Below the pieces are notes generated by a model. The model was not told where the DNA came from, did no database searches, and worked only from the letters and a program-made list of their open reading frames with translations. Made by a program: the position numbers and the translations under genes. A stretch of 64,000 nucleotides of DNA from the NCBI RefSeq assembly GCF_018128545.1, contig NZ_JAGSND010000003.1, positions 356,179-420,178 on the forward strand, given 5' to 3'. Shown in pieces: positions 10,122-18,417 of the stretch. Each line of letters opens with the position of its first letter. The first letter of the stretch is position 1. This DNA comes from Sinanaerobacter chloroacetimidivorans. GTDB taxonomy: Bacteria > Bacillota > Clostridia > Peptostreptococcales > Anaerovoracaceae.

Positions 10122-11741
10122 ATGATTACAGGAGCAGAAGCCATCGTTAGAAGCTTGGAACTGGAAGGAGTAGAGGTAATTTTCGGTTACCCCGGCGCCA
10201 CAGTGTGCCCTCTCTACGACAAGCTATCAAAATCTACTAAGATTAAACATATCCTGGTAAGACATGAGCAGCACGCGGGCCATGAAGCAAGTGGCTATGC
10301 CAGAATCAAAAAACGTCCGGGAGTCTGCATTACAACCTCAGGCCCGGGTGCTACGAATCTGATTACTGCTCTTGGTACCGCCTATATGGACAGCATCCCG
10401 CTTGTAGCGATAACAGGGCAGGTATCCAGCGATCTTCTGGGAAGAGATGTTTTCCAGGAAGCGGATATGACAGGAGCCTCCGAGCCCTTCACAAAATACA
10501 GTTACCTGGTAAAAAATGCTGCCGACTTGCCCAGAATTATAAAAGAAGCGTTTCATATCGCTTCCACCGGAAGGCCGGGTCCGGTTTTGATCGATATCCC
10601 GGTAAACGTGCAGAATCATAAATTTGATTTCTATTACCCCGATGAGGTGGAACTGAGAGGATATAAACCTACTATTAAGGGTCATGCGGGCCAGATCAAA
10701 CGGGTAATGAAAGCCATCAATCATGCAGAAAGACCTTTAATTTGCGTAGGCGGCGGAATTTTCGCCGCAGGGGGTCAGGAGGTATTCCGCCAGTTTATCG
10801 AAACACTGAACATCCCAGTGGTATCTACCATGATGGGAATCGGAGCGGTTCCTACCGCACATCCTCTTTACATGGGCATGCTGGGAATGCACGGAAAATC
10901 CATTGCCAATCAGGCGATTTCCGATTCGGATCTTCTGATTATCATCGGGGCCAGAGTTTCAGACAGAGCTGTGCTGCTTCCCGCAGCAGTAGGGAAAAGT
11001 ACGAAAATCGTACACATCGATATTGACCCCGCGGAGATCGGCAAAAATCTCAGCACATTTATTCCCGTTGTAGGGGATGCTAAGGAAGTTCTAAATCAGA
11101 TTCTGGATGCGGAACCATCCAGAAAAGCCGATGAATGGACCGACATGTTAAAACAGAAAAAATCAAAATTAGTTTTGGATTATGATCCCAGATCCTATGG
11201 TATCAACCCGAAAGCTTTTGTAAATATGCTTTCCAAGAAACTACCGGACGATAATATCTACTGCGCCGATGTCGGCCAGAATCAGATCTGGTCTGCAGCA
11301 AACTGTGACGTCAGGGAGGGAAGATTTCTTACCTCCGGCGGAATGGGAACCATGGGCTATTCCATTCCGGCAGCTATCGGAGCGAAAACCGCAGCACCGG
11401 ACAAAACCGTCGTCGCCGTTTGCGGAGACGGATCCTTCCAGATGCAGATGATGGAGCTCGGTACCATTTGTCAGCACAATGTAGATATAAAGATCGTCGT
11501 GATGAAAAATCAGAAGCTTGGCTTGGTCTGTGAAATTCAAAAGACAGCCTACAAAAATAATATAACTGCCGTAGATCTTTGCGGCAGCCCTGATGTGACG
11601 GCTATTGCCGGTGCTTACGGCATACCGGCGAAAAGCATCAGCAGTATGGAGGAAGCGGAACGTGCAATTGAGGAAATGCTTAACCACAAAGGCACCTTCC
11701 TGTTGGAGTGTATCGTAGATGAAAAGGAATCATCAGTTTGA
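10122..11741 (+). CDS. ilvB: Acetolactate synthase, large (catalytic) subunit
   Basis: ThDP enzyme that makes 2-acetolactate (or 2-aceto-2-hydroxybutyrate), the first common step of Val/Leu/Ile synthesis. 539 residues. N-terminal pyrimidine-binding domain with GYPGATV and RHEQHAGHEASGYAR, central FAD-type domain, C-terminal ThDP motif GDGSFQMQMMELGT and MKNQKLGLV. Start chosen at ATG 10122, 7 bases after AAGGAGA; the TTG at 10104 has no site. It lies between ilvE and the first small subunit. Confidence 0.95.
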   Translation: MITGAEAIVRSLELEGVEVIFGYPGATVCPLYDKLSKSTKIKHILVRHEQHAGHEASGYARIKKRPGVCITTSGPGATNLITALGTAYMDSIPLVAITGQVSSDLLGRDVFQEADMTGASEPFTKYSYLVKNAADLPRIIKEAFHIASTGRPGPVLIDIPVNVQNHKFDFYYPDEVELRGYKPTIKGHAGQIKRVMKAINHAERPLICVGGGIFAAGGQEVFRQFIETLNIPVVSTMMGIGAVPTAHPLYMGMLGMHGKSIANQAISDSDLLIIIGARVSDRAVLLPAAVGKSTKIVHIDIDPAEIGKNLSTFIPVVGDAKEVLNQILDAEPSRKADEWTDMLKQKKSKLVLDYDPRSYGINPKAFVNMLSKKLPDDNIYCADVGQNQIWSAANCDVREGRFLTSGGMGTMGYSIPAAIGAKTAAPDKTVVAVCGDGSFQMQMMELGTICQHNVDIKIVVMKNQKLGLVCEIQKTAYKNNITAVDLCGSPDVTAIAGAYGIPAKSISSMEEAERAIEEMLNHKGTFLLECIVDEKESSV

Positions 11742-11757
11742 AATGGAGGATAAAACT

Positions 11758-12228
11758 ATGAGACATGTATTATCTGCACTTGTCAATAATACGCCTGGTG
11801 TAACCAGCAGAGTTTCAGGCTTATTCAGACGCCGAGGCTATAATATTGATTCTTTTATAGGAAGTTCCACAGAAGATGAAAGATTTTCCCGATTGACCAT
11901 CGTTGTTCGGGGCGATGATATTGTCATCGCTCAGGTGATCAGCCAGCTGGAAAAGCTGGAGGACATTATTTCTATTGAAGATATCAGCCCGGAAAGCATG
12001 ATCAGCAAGGTTCTTTTAATAATGAAGGTGAAAGCCGAGGTAAAGGATCGGGTTGGCATTATCGTAGTCGCAAATGCATGTAATGCAAGAGTCATAGAAA
12101 TGAGTTCGGAATATTTGATTTTAGAGGCATTGGATACGGAAGACAGAATCAGCGAGATGATTGAGATCTTTAAACCTTATGGCATTATTGAGCTGGTGAA
12201 GACAGGCGTAGTAGCAATGAAGAGGTAG
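11758..12228 (+). CDS. ilvN: Acetolactate synthase small subunit, first copy
   Basis: Regulatory subunit that activates IlvB and carries valine feedback control. 156 residues: N-terminal ACT domain (HVLSALVNNTPGVTSRVSGLF) and a C-terminal ALS_ss domain. The ATG at 11758 follows ATGGAGGAT; the gene starts 16 bases after ilvB ends. It differs strongly from the second copy directly downstream, with its distinctive VRGDDIVIAQ and DISPESM stretches, so the two are not a recent duplication. Confidence 0.9.
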   Translation: MRHVLSALVNNTPGVTSRVSGLFRRRGYNIDSFIGSSTEDERFSRLTIVVRGDDIVIAQVISQLEKLEDIISIEDISPESMISKVLLIMKVKAEVKDRVGIIVVANACNARVIEMSSEYLILEALDTEDRISEMIEIFKPYGIIELVKTGVVAMKR

Positions 12229-12232
12229 AGAT

Positions 12233-12718
12233 ATGAAACATACGATATCGGTATTGGTAGAGAATAAGGCTGGAGTTTTGTCCAGAATTTCAGGGCTCTT
12301 TGCCCGGAGAGGATTCAACATCGACAGCTTGGCAGTGGGAACCACGGAAGATAAGCAGATCTCCAGAATTACGCTGCTGGTAGACGGTGACGACTATATC
12401 GCTGAGCAGGTCACCAAGCAGCTGAATAAGCAAATCGATGTCATCAAGGTAAGAAAGCTCAACCAGGATGAAATCACCAGAAGAGAGCTCGCTTTGGTGA
12501 AGGTGAAAATGTCTGTGGCTCAAAGAGGGGAAATTATTGATATCGTTAAAATTATGGAAGGGAAAATCGTAGACATTTCCCATACCACATTAACGGTTGA
12601 GATGAGCGACAGGCCGGAGAAGATCGACCTTCTCATTGAATTGCTGTCTCATTACAATCTTCAGGAGGTGGCCCGAACCGGAACCATCGCACTGCAGAAG
12701 GGCGCAGACATCGTATAA
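12233..12718 (+). CDS. ilvH: Acetolactate synthase small subunit, second copy
   Basis: A second regulatory subunit, 161 residues, four bases after the first. This is the more canonical member: HTISVLVENKAGVLSRISGLFA and RRGFNIDSLAVGTTED match the standard ACT domain, and the second domain ends with ARTGTIALQKG. Both copies are intact. The pair could form mixed holoenzymes or give separate valine and leucine control (inference). Confidence 0.92.
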   Translation: MKHTISVLVENKAGVLSRISGLFARRGFNIDSLAVGTTEDKQISRITLLVDGDDYIAEQVTKQLNKQIDVIKVRKLNQDEITRRELALVKVKMSVAQRGEIIDIVKIMEGKIVDISHTTLTVEMSDRPEKIDLLIELLSHYNLQEVARTGTIALQKGADIV

Positions 12719-12729
12719 AGAAATTTTTG

Positions 12730-12774
12730 AACCTCCTGGCTGATGCAGTGAAAACATCAATTAGGAGGTTTTAA
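12730..12774 (+). terminator. Terminator of the ilv operon
   Basis: AACCTCCT (12730-12737) pairs with AGGAGGTT (12763-12770) and is followed by TTAAAA; the T-run is short. It also lies close to the end of the convergent minus-strand gene. Confidence 0.6.
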
Positions 12775-12838
12775 AATGAAATTTTTCCCCTATATAAATT
12801 TTTTAGAATGTTTCCTTTTGTGATATGCCCAAAAGCTG

Positions 12839-13435
12839 TTATCTGAAAGGCAAGGTAACAATATAACCTACGTAATAAAATAACTCCCGCAGGAAGAAAG
12901 GCAGCTTACTGCCGAAAGTTTTATAAACAGAACTCGGAGTAGGGGAGGAATAAGCTTCCATACCGATAGTTTCCGCTATGAAAAGGGCTCTTTTCATATG
13001 CAGCGGATCACTTACAATGGTAAAGGATTTCAAATGATTTTCATTTGCGATTTCATATGCATATTTAAGATTTTCTTCCGTGATTTTTGATTTTGTTTCA
13101 ATGAAAATATCTTCCTCGTTGACATCGTTTTGAATGGCATATTCCCTTGCCGCCTCCGACTCCGCAAATTCGTCTCCTTTGCTTTTGCCGCCGGTAAATA
13201 TTATTTTATCTACATAATCATTCTTGTAAAGCCAAATGGCGTGATTGATCCTTTCCCGAAAAACGGGAGAAGGTTCGTTCCCCCAGACAGCAGCGCCAAG
13301 CACCACAGCTGCATCGGTTTTTACGTATTGAACCTGGTTGCTGAATGACCAAATACTGATTGCCGAGTGACCTATAAAAATCAGAAAAATGATGATGACA
13401 GCACAGGACAACCGGAACCAAAATTTCTTTCTCAT
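12839..13435 (-). CDS. SanA/YdcF-family (DUF218) membrane-anchored protein
   Basis: 198 residues with one N-terminal membrane segment (about 9-29) and a DUF218 domain. Typical features are TDAAVVLGAAVWGNEPSP, IIFTGGKSKGDEFAESEA and VSDPLHMKRALFIAE. Relatives such as SanA and ElyC affect envelope integrity and vancomycin exclusion; the biochemical reaction is not settled. It faces the ilv operon and lies beyond a short gap from the DUF2089 pair. Confidence 0.85.
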   Translation of the reverse strand: MRKKFWFRLSCAVIIIFLIFIGHSAISIWSFSNQVQYVKTDAAVVLGAAVWGNEPSPVFRERINHAIWLYKNDYVDKIIFTGGKSKGDEFAESEAAREYAIQNDVNEEDIFIETKSKITEENLKYAYEIANENHLKSFTIVSDPLHMKRALFIAETIGMEAYSSPTPSSVYKTFGSKLPFFLRELFYYVGYIVTLPFR

Positions 13436-13503
13436 TGTCTACTCCGAATAAAAATCTATTCCTGATCCTTACTTTAAAATTTACTATTTCTATTCCTAAG
13501 CTT

Positions 13504-13827
13504 TTACTCCAAATCCTGAATATTCATTTTCCCAAGCTCTTTCTTTCTTTTGTATTTTTCCCTGCATGCAAAATAGATTCCCAGATAAATAAGGGTAGGA
13601 ATATTGGACAGTAAGAAGGTGGATACCAGCATAGCGAAGATATCCCAGCTGCTCATACCGTCATAAACGGCAAGGGAGAAAACCATAAGCAGAGAATAGC
13701 CGAAAAACAGGAACGGTAAAATCAAGCCCGGCCATCTGCTTTCTCTTTTGGATAAAAAGATTTGCAGCAAGATCCCTCCTGCCAAAATCAACAGTAAAAT
13801 GATGATACTGATGCTCGCAATCGCCAT
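13504..13827 (-). CDS. Small three-helix membrane protein
   Basis: 107 residues with three hydrophobic stretches (about 3-24, 33-54, 63-87) and a basic tail. The start codon abuts the stop of the upstream DUF2089 gene, so the two are co-translated. No family recognised. A membrane partner or target of the DUF2089 regulator is an inference from coupling only. Confidence 0.7.
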   Translation of the reverse strand: MAIASISIIILLLILAGGILLQIFLSKRESRWPGLILPFLFFGYSLLMVFSLAVYDGMSSWDIFAMLVSTFLLSNIPTLIYLGIYFACREKYKRKKELGKMNIQDLE

Positions 13828-14130
13828 CTATTGATCCTCCTTTTTCATTTTCTTGTATTCATTGATTAGAATTTTTGCGGCTTCGAAATCAACCTTTTCA
13901 TTCACTGCAAGCCGCTTGATTAATGCAATATAAGGCTCATTTGCCGTATCTTCGCTGATTTGAATTTTCTGTATCAGCTTATCAAGCCTGAGCCGAACCG
14001 TAGGATAAGTGACACTGTATTGGCTCGCTATTTCTTTCAGCGAACCGGATGCCAAAATAAATTTTTTGATAAAAGAAATATCCTCATCGTCAAGATTTAT
14101 CATCCATTCGGGAACAATTTCGATTGCCAT
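13828..14130 (-). CDS. DUF2089-family putative transcription regulator
   Basis: 100 residues. The segment IKKFILASGSLKEIASQYSV followed by TYPTVRLRLDKLI reads as a helix-turn-helix, typical of DUF2089 proteins. It is short, lacks a zinc ribbon, and ends in a Lys/Glu-rich tail. A perfect 15-base inverted repeat (14143-14183) directly upstream is a likely operator, so autoregulation is plausible. Confidence 0.8.
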   Translation of the reverse strand: MAIEIVPEWMINLDDEDISFIKKFILASGSLKEIASQYSVTYPTVRLRLDKLIQKIQISEDTANEPYIALIKRLAVNEKVDFEAAKILINEYKKMKKEDQ

Positions 14131-14142
14131 AGGTAACCTCCA

Positions 14143-14183
14143 ACTTTAATAATATTAAGTATAATATATAATATTATTAAAGT
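14143..14183. promoter_or_regulatory. Perfect 15-base palindrome, likely DUF2089 operator
   Basis: ACTTTAATAATATTA (14143-14157) and its exact complement TAATATTATTAAAGT (14169-14183) flank an 11-base spacer; a third half-site-like AACTTTAATAAAATA begins at 14198. It lies between the divergent DUF2089 gene and the riboswitch-LysM transcript and could affect both. Confidence 0.6.
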
Positions 14184-14350
14184 CTATAGTGAATTATAAC
14201 TTTAATAAAATAACATGAACTGCCGGCAAGGCAACCTGCAAATGAGCAGCGATACAGACAGGCGATCTGTGCAAAACCTGCATAAGTGCAAATATTACCT
14301 GCGTTTCATAGAGTTACCATTGGATTCCTCAGCAATATTGCATTAAAATG

Positions 14351-14460
14351 TTGCTATAGCCGAATCTCCGAAAAGGAGTACCGGGGAACTAATCTTGGGG
14401 TGAAGCTTTCACAAGCGGGGTAACCTCTACCCTAATCCGTCAACTAACCTGGAAGGCAAG
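14351..14460 (+). promoter_or_regulatory. c-di-AMP riboswitch (ydaO/yuaA type) before the LysM hydrolase
   Basis: Conserved blocks in order: GCTATAGCCGAATC, ACCGGGGAACTAATCTTGGG, GTGAAGC, ACCTCTACCCTAATCCG and TCAACTAACCTGGAAGGCA. The aptamer ends a few bases before the Shine-Dalgarno AGGAGGATAC. Cell-wall hydrolases are classical targets of this class. No obvious terminator stands between aptamer and gene, so control could be at translation initiation. The segment 14210-14350 upstream shows short GC-rich inverted repeats but nothing I can name. Confidence 0.85.
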
Positions 14461-14471
14461 AGGAGGATACA

Positions 14472-15482
14472 ATGATGAAATCTAAGAGAATGAAATCGAT
14501 TCTGTTAAAAGCAGGTTTCGCTCTGGGGCTGTCGCTGGCTATTTCGGCCCATGCTTATGCAGCCACCTATACAACGGTAAGCGGTGATTCTTTATACAAG
14601 ATAAGCCAGATCTACTATACTACCGTAGACAACTTAATGAATAGAAATAACCTTACAAACTATTCTTTAGATATCGGACAGACTTTAAATGTCCCCAGCA
14701 GTACCCATACGGTGCAGAGAGGGGATACACTGTTTTTCATAGCCCAAAGGTACAAAATACCATTTAACACCATCAGGCGTGCAAACAATATCTATACAGA
14801 TGAACTTCACATCGGACAGATCGTGAATGTCCCTCAGCCTGCCGGATTAACAGCCGGAGCACCGCTAAGTGATCTGTCAGCCGTATCCGGTACATCAGGA
14901 GCAGCGCTAACATCAGCAGCGGATACGCTGATATCTGCTCTAGCATCTGCAGTATCATCTGAATCATCATCTGAACCATCATTTGAACCATCATCTGAAC
15001 CATCATTTGAAGTCGCACCATTATCTGATTCGGCGGCAGCAACCGATACACCGCCGGCTGCCAAAATCAATACAGCAGAAAGCGAGCCTGCAGCAGGCGA
15101 AGCTGTGGAAACAGCGTACTCAGCCAGCGATTTGGACTTGCTGTCCAGACTTATAATGGCTGAAGCCCAAGCTGAGCCCTATGATGCAAAAGTAGCTGTA
15201 GGCGCAGTCGTGATGAACAGGGTAAAGGCCGGATCCTTCCCGGATTCCGTTTCAGATGTTATTTATCAGAACATTAATGGTTATTATCAATTCACTCCGG
15301 TGGTAAACGGCTGGATCGACAAGCCGGCAAATGCGGATTGCATAAAAGCGGCAAAAGCAGCCTTAAGCGGTGTTGATCCTACGAACGAATCATTGTTCTA
15401 TTACGACAATACCACTACAAATCCATGGATCTTAGCCAAACCTGTTTCAACAAAGATCGGAAACATGGTATATGCATATTAA
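14472..15482 (+). CDS. LysM cell-wall hydrolase (SleB/CwlJ-type)
   Basis: 336 residues, secreted. Signal peptide (about 1-30, ending AHAYA), two LysM peptidoglycan-binding repeats (about 31-74 and 77-120, starting YTTVSGDSLYKIS and HTVQRGDTLFFIA), an Ala/Ser/Glu-rich linker with an SSEPSFEP repeat (about 155-185) and a Hydrolase_2 domain (about 218-336, DLDLLSRLIMAEAQAEPYDA...GAVVMNRV). This domain occurs in spore cortex lytic enzymes; whether this one acts in germination or growth is open. Expression is expected to respond to c-di-AMP through the riboswitch. Confidence 0.93.
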   Translation: MMKSKRMKSILLKAGFALGLSLAISAHAYAATYTTVSGDSLYKISQIYYTTVDNLMNRNNLTNYSLDIGQTLNVPSSTHTVQRGDTLFFIAQRYKIPFNTIRRANNIYTDELHIGQIVNVPQPAGLTAGAPLSDLSAVSGTSGAALTSAADTLISALASAVSSESSSEPSFEPSSEPSFEVAPLSDSAAATDTPPAAKINTAESEPAAGEAVETAYSASDLDLLSRLIMAEAQAEPYDAKVAVGAVVMNRVKAGSFPDSVSDVIYQNINGYYQFTPVVNGWIDKPANADCIKAAKAALSGVDPTNESLFYYDNTTTNPWILAKPVSTKIGNMVYAY

Positions 15483-15544
15483 CATGTATAGATCAATTCC
15501 CGGATAAATATTGAAGTTGAAAACATAATCTTATAGATGATTAT

Positions 15545-15622
15545 GCACCTGTCTGGTAAATTCTCTTGGCAGCCGACTGTCCGTGTCGGGTTCGGGAGAA
15601 GAAGACCGGCAGGTGCTTTTTT
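15545..15622 (+). terminator. Long three-tier hairpin with T-run
   Basis: GCACCTGTCTGGT pairs with ACCGGCAGGTGC; inside it TTCTCTTG pairs with CGGGAGAA, and inside that CCGAC pairs with GTCGG. TTTTTT follows. It is probably the terminator of the LysM gene, unusually long (about 72 bases). A structured leader of the next gene is an alternative. Confidence 0.7.
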
Positions 15623-15694
15623 AGTGATGAATCTGTACCCGAAGCAATGATGACTTCATATTATACAGAAGAAATATTGAAAGGGGCTTATAAT

Positions 15695-16291
15695 ATGAAG
15701 TGCCAAGAGCGTGAACTGATAACCCTGCCTGTTGATGAAGGGTTTTCTTTTACTTATGAGCAAATGAATATCAATAATACATTTCAGAAATTATGGTTTC
15801 TGCTTGCCGTATTTATGAGAAATTATATATATGCCGTCATGTTGAATTTGCCCAGTGAGGAAGCAGTGGCCGAAAGATTATACCAAGTGCCCGCCGATTT
15901 CCGGAATGCTCTTCAAATTTTTTATGGAACAGAAATAGCCGGTATGTTCAACAATATGTTTACAAATTTCCTGACAAAACCAGCGAGTATTATGGAAGGA
16001 ATGAAAACGAACAATCAAGAGCTTGTAAATCAAGGTACGCAAGAATGGTATCAAACAGCCGGAGAGATCGCAGCCTTTCTAGACAGGATCAACCTTTTTT
16101 GGGATGAAAATCAATGGAGATATTTATTAAATCAGTACATCAGCCTGAATATTGAAATGATCCTCGCCATTGCTACGGGAGATTATCGGAAAGAAATTCA
16201 AATTTACGAAAGGATTTTTGATCTCACCTCTATCATGGGAACCTATATGGCACGGGGAATCATTGCAAGAGAATTGCAGAGAAGCAGCTGA
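15695..16291 (+). CDS. Unrecognised helical cytoplasmic protein
   Basis: 198 residues, predicted mostly helical, without signal peptide. It has two similar-looking halves rich in aromatic residues (FQKLWFLLAVFMRN; AFLDRINLFWDENQWRYLL). It resembles a widespread family of Bacillales/Clostridia proteins that are often misannotated as acetylglutamate kinase; no kinase motif is visible. ATG 15695 (GAAAGGGG upstream) is chosen over upstream in-frame starts that overlap the preceding hairpin region. Confidence 0.7.
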   Translation: MKCQERELITLPVDEGFSFTYEQMNINNTFQKLWFLLAVFMRNYIYAVMLNLPSEEAVAERLYQVPADFRNALQIFYGTEIAGMFNNMFTNFLTKPASIMEGMKTNNQELVNQGTQEWYQTAGEIAAFLDRINLFWDENQWRYLLNQYISLNIEMILAIATGDYRKEIQIYERIFDLTSIMGTYMARGIIARELQRSS

Positions 16292-16427
16292 TTCATTGCA
16301 TAACAACCAGGTGATTATTTGCATCACAACCATAAAGACGATATAATAGTGTCAGCGTATCTGTTACTGCATTCGCATCGGAAGAAAAGCGAGGGTGGAC
16401 AAGTAAGCAGAAAGGGGAAGCTCGTCA

Positions 16428-17243
16428 ATGAAAGAAAAAATCACAAGCATGATTCAGCAGAGAATAAAGGAATGTGGAGAAAGAGCCGATATTTCCACTG
16501 CCTGGGGTGAGCCTCTTGTGGGATTTGCAGAGGCCAATCATTCAACTATCTTAAATTTAAAGGAGATTATTTCTCCGAAACATCAATTGCCTTCAGATGT
16601 GCTTCCCGATGCATCCATCGTCATTGTCTATTTTGTACCCCTTACGAAGGAGCTGGCACATACCAATCAAACGGCCGGAGACATAGCCTCCCCGGAATGG
16701 GCCTTAGCCTATGAAGAAACCAATGCCATGTTTCGTATTGTAAATGAATCCTTGGCAGAGGAACTGAAAGGTATGGGATATCAGGCAAAAGTATCGCCGG
16801 AGACGGCCACCTTTGATCAGGAGAAATTGATCAGCAATTGGTCTCAACGTCATTTCGCGAGAGCTGCCGGACTCGGGACCTTTGGCATTAATAATATGCT
16901 CATATCAAAAATCGGATGCTGCGGCAGATATAGCTCCATCGTAACCAATCTGGATGTTGAACCGGATATGCCTTTGGAAGAAGAATATTGTCTCTACAAA
17001 AAGAATGGCCGCTGCGGGTTATGCGTCAAACGCTGTCCCTCCGGAGCATTGACTTTGGAAGGTTATGACAGGAATAAATGCTATCAGGTGCTGAGAAAAA
17101 ATGCGGCGCTTTACACGGATTTTGGGAGTTCGTATTCCGACGGAGCAGGTGGAAAGGCAAACAGTATCGGCAGTGAGGTGTGCGGAAAATGTGTCGTGAA
17201 TATGCCATGCTCCTTTTTTAATCGCCGGCAGCCGTCATGTTGA
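16428..17243 (+). CDS. Epoxyqueuosine reductase-like 4Fe-4S protein
   Basis: 271 residues. The N-terminal part matches the QueG-like fold (GLGTFGINNMLISKIG, with the preceding HFARAA). The C-terminus carries a ferredoxin motif CGLCVKRCPSGAL (about 196-208) and another cysteine set CGKCVVNMPC near the end. The length is shorter than QueG (about 350) and the HEAT repeat domain is missing, so it is probably a paralog of unknown substrate rather than QueG itself. The stop lies within the first unit of a downstream direct repeat. Confidence 0.75.
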   Translation: MKEKITSMIQQRIKECGERADISTAWGEPLVGFAEANHSTILNLKEIISPKHQLPSDVLPDASIVIVYFVPLTKELAHTNQTAGDIASPEWALAYEETNAMFRIVNESLAEELKGMGYQAKVSPETATFDQEKLISNWSQRHFARAAGLGTFGINNMLISKIGCCGRYSSIVTNLDVEPDMPLEEEYCLYKKNGRCGLCVKRCPSGALTLEGYDRNKCYQVLRKNAALYTDFGSSYSDGAGGKANSIGSEVCGKCVVNMPCSFFNRRQPSC

Positions 17244-17304
17244 ATAGATATCTTGAGTGCCGGCAACCGTCATGTTGAATACATAACTTGAGTACCGGCA
17301 ACCA
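17224..17304. repeat. Tandem 35-base direct repeats
   Basis: Two 35-base units (17224-17258 and 17259-17293) of the form GCCGGCARCCGTCATGTTGA plus a variable tail ending CTTGAGT, and a partial third unit (17294-17304). The first unit includes the 3' end and stop codon of the Fe-S protein gene. Units abut with no spacers, so it is not CRISPR. Confidence 0.75.
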
Positions 17305-17322
17305 TTAAACCCGTAAAATCAG

Positions 17323-17357
17323 AATGCACCTGTTAAAAGAAAACAGGTGCATTTTTT
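17323..17357 (+). terminator. Terminator between the Fe-S gene and fba
   Basis: AATGCACCTGTT pairs perfectly with AACAGGTGCATT around a short A-rich loop, followed by TTTT. It sits between convergent genes and may serve both. Confidence 0.85.
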
Positions 17358-17382
17358 ATGAATAAACTGTTCAGAAATGTTG

Positions 17383-18312
17383 TTATCTCTGGTTGCTGGC
17401 ACCAAGAACGTTTTTGATCTTGTGCTGAACCATCTTCTGAATGGCATCTCTGGCAGGTCCAAGGTATTTTCTTGGGTCGAATTCAGCAGGATTTTCCATG
17501 AAGATCCTTCTGATCTCCGCTGTCATGGCAAGTCTTAAGTCGGTATCGATATTGACCTTACATACACCGTATTTAGCAGCAGTTCTGATCATGTCTTCAG
17601 GTACGCCCTGAGCTCCCGGAATATTTCCGCCGTATTGATTACATAATGCCACAAACTCAGGAAGAACTGTGGAAGCACCATGCAGAACCAGTGGTGTGTT
17701 CGGAATTAAGCTGCTGATTTTCTGAAGTCTTTCGAAATCCAGGTATGGGTCGCCTTTGAATTTGTAAGCGCCGTGGCTTGTACCAATGGAGATGGCCAGT
17801 GAGTCAACGCCGGTTCTTTCTACAAATTCTGCTGCTTCATCAGGATCTGTGAAGGTAGCAGAACGAGCGTCAACTTTGATGTTATCTTCAATACCTGCTA
17901 ATTTTCCTAATTCGGCTTCTACAACAACGCCTTTTGCATGTGCATATTCAACAACCTGCTTTGTTAAAGCGATATTATCTTCAAAGGAATGCTTTGATCC
18001 ATCGATCATGACTGATGTAAATCCGTCATCTACACATTTTTTGCATATTTCAAAATCTTCACCATGGTCCAGATGCAGAACGATATCCAGTCCGGAATCC
18101 TCAATTGCTGCTTCTACAAGCTTAACCAGATAAGTTGGTTTTGCGTATTTTCTTGCTCCTGCTGATACCTGCAAAATCAATGGTGCATTTTCTATCTTTG
18201 CAGCATCAACGATACCTTGGATAATTTCCATATTGTTCACGTTGAAAGCTCCTACTGCATGGTCGCTTTTTAACGCTTTTGCGAACATTTCTTTGGATGT
18301 AACCAATGCCAT
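17383..18312 (-). CDS. fba: Class II fructose-bisphosphate aldolase
   Basis: Zn-dependent glycolytic/gluconeogenic aldolase, 309 residues, full length. HLDHGED (80-86) holds the catalytic Asp82 and zinc ligand His83. Further motifs are SIGTSHGAYK, the zinc region LVLHGAST and the phosphate-binding VCKVNIDTD. GAGGGAATTATT precedes the ATG. It is a single-gene transcript ending at the stem at 17323-17357. Confidence 0.97.
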   Translation of the reverse strand: MALVTSKEMFAKALKSDHAVGAFNVNNMEIIQGIVDAAKIENAPLILQVSAGARKYAKPTYLVKLVEAAIEDSGLDIVLHLDHGEDFEICKKCVDDGFTSVMIDGSKHSFEDNIALTKQVVEYAHAKGVVVEAELGKLAGIEDNIKVDARSATFTDPDEAAEFVERTGVDSLAISIGTSHGAYKFKGDPYLDFERLQKISSLIPNTPLVLHGASTVLPEFVALCNQYGGNIPGAQGVPEDMIRTAAKYGVCKVNIDTDLRLAMTAEIRRIFMENPAEFDPRKYLGPARDAIQKMVQHKIKNVLGASNQR

Positions 18313-18417
18313 AATAATTCCCTCCTATAATTAACATTTTTATTAATAACGAATCATCGATGTTATTATACCCCAATTTGAGGGAATTGCATATGCTTTT
18401 TTTATATTTTTTGTTAA

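Noticed and set aside
14773..15070. Minus-strand frames with MVQMM-type or SDD-type repeats
   Set aside because: They mirror the Ser/Glu-rich linker of the LysM protein.
17224..17304. CRISPR-like look of the 35-base repeats
   Set aside because: Units abut without spacers, and only two full copies exist.
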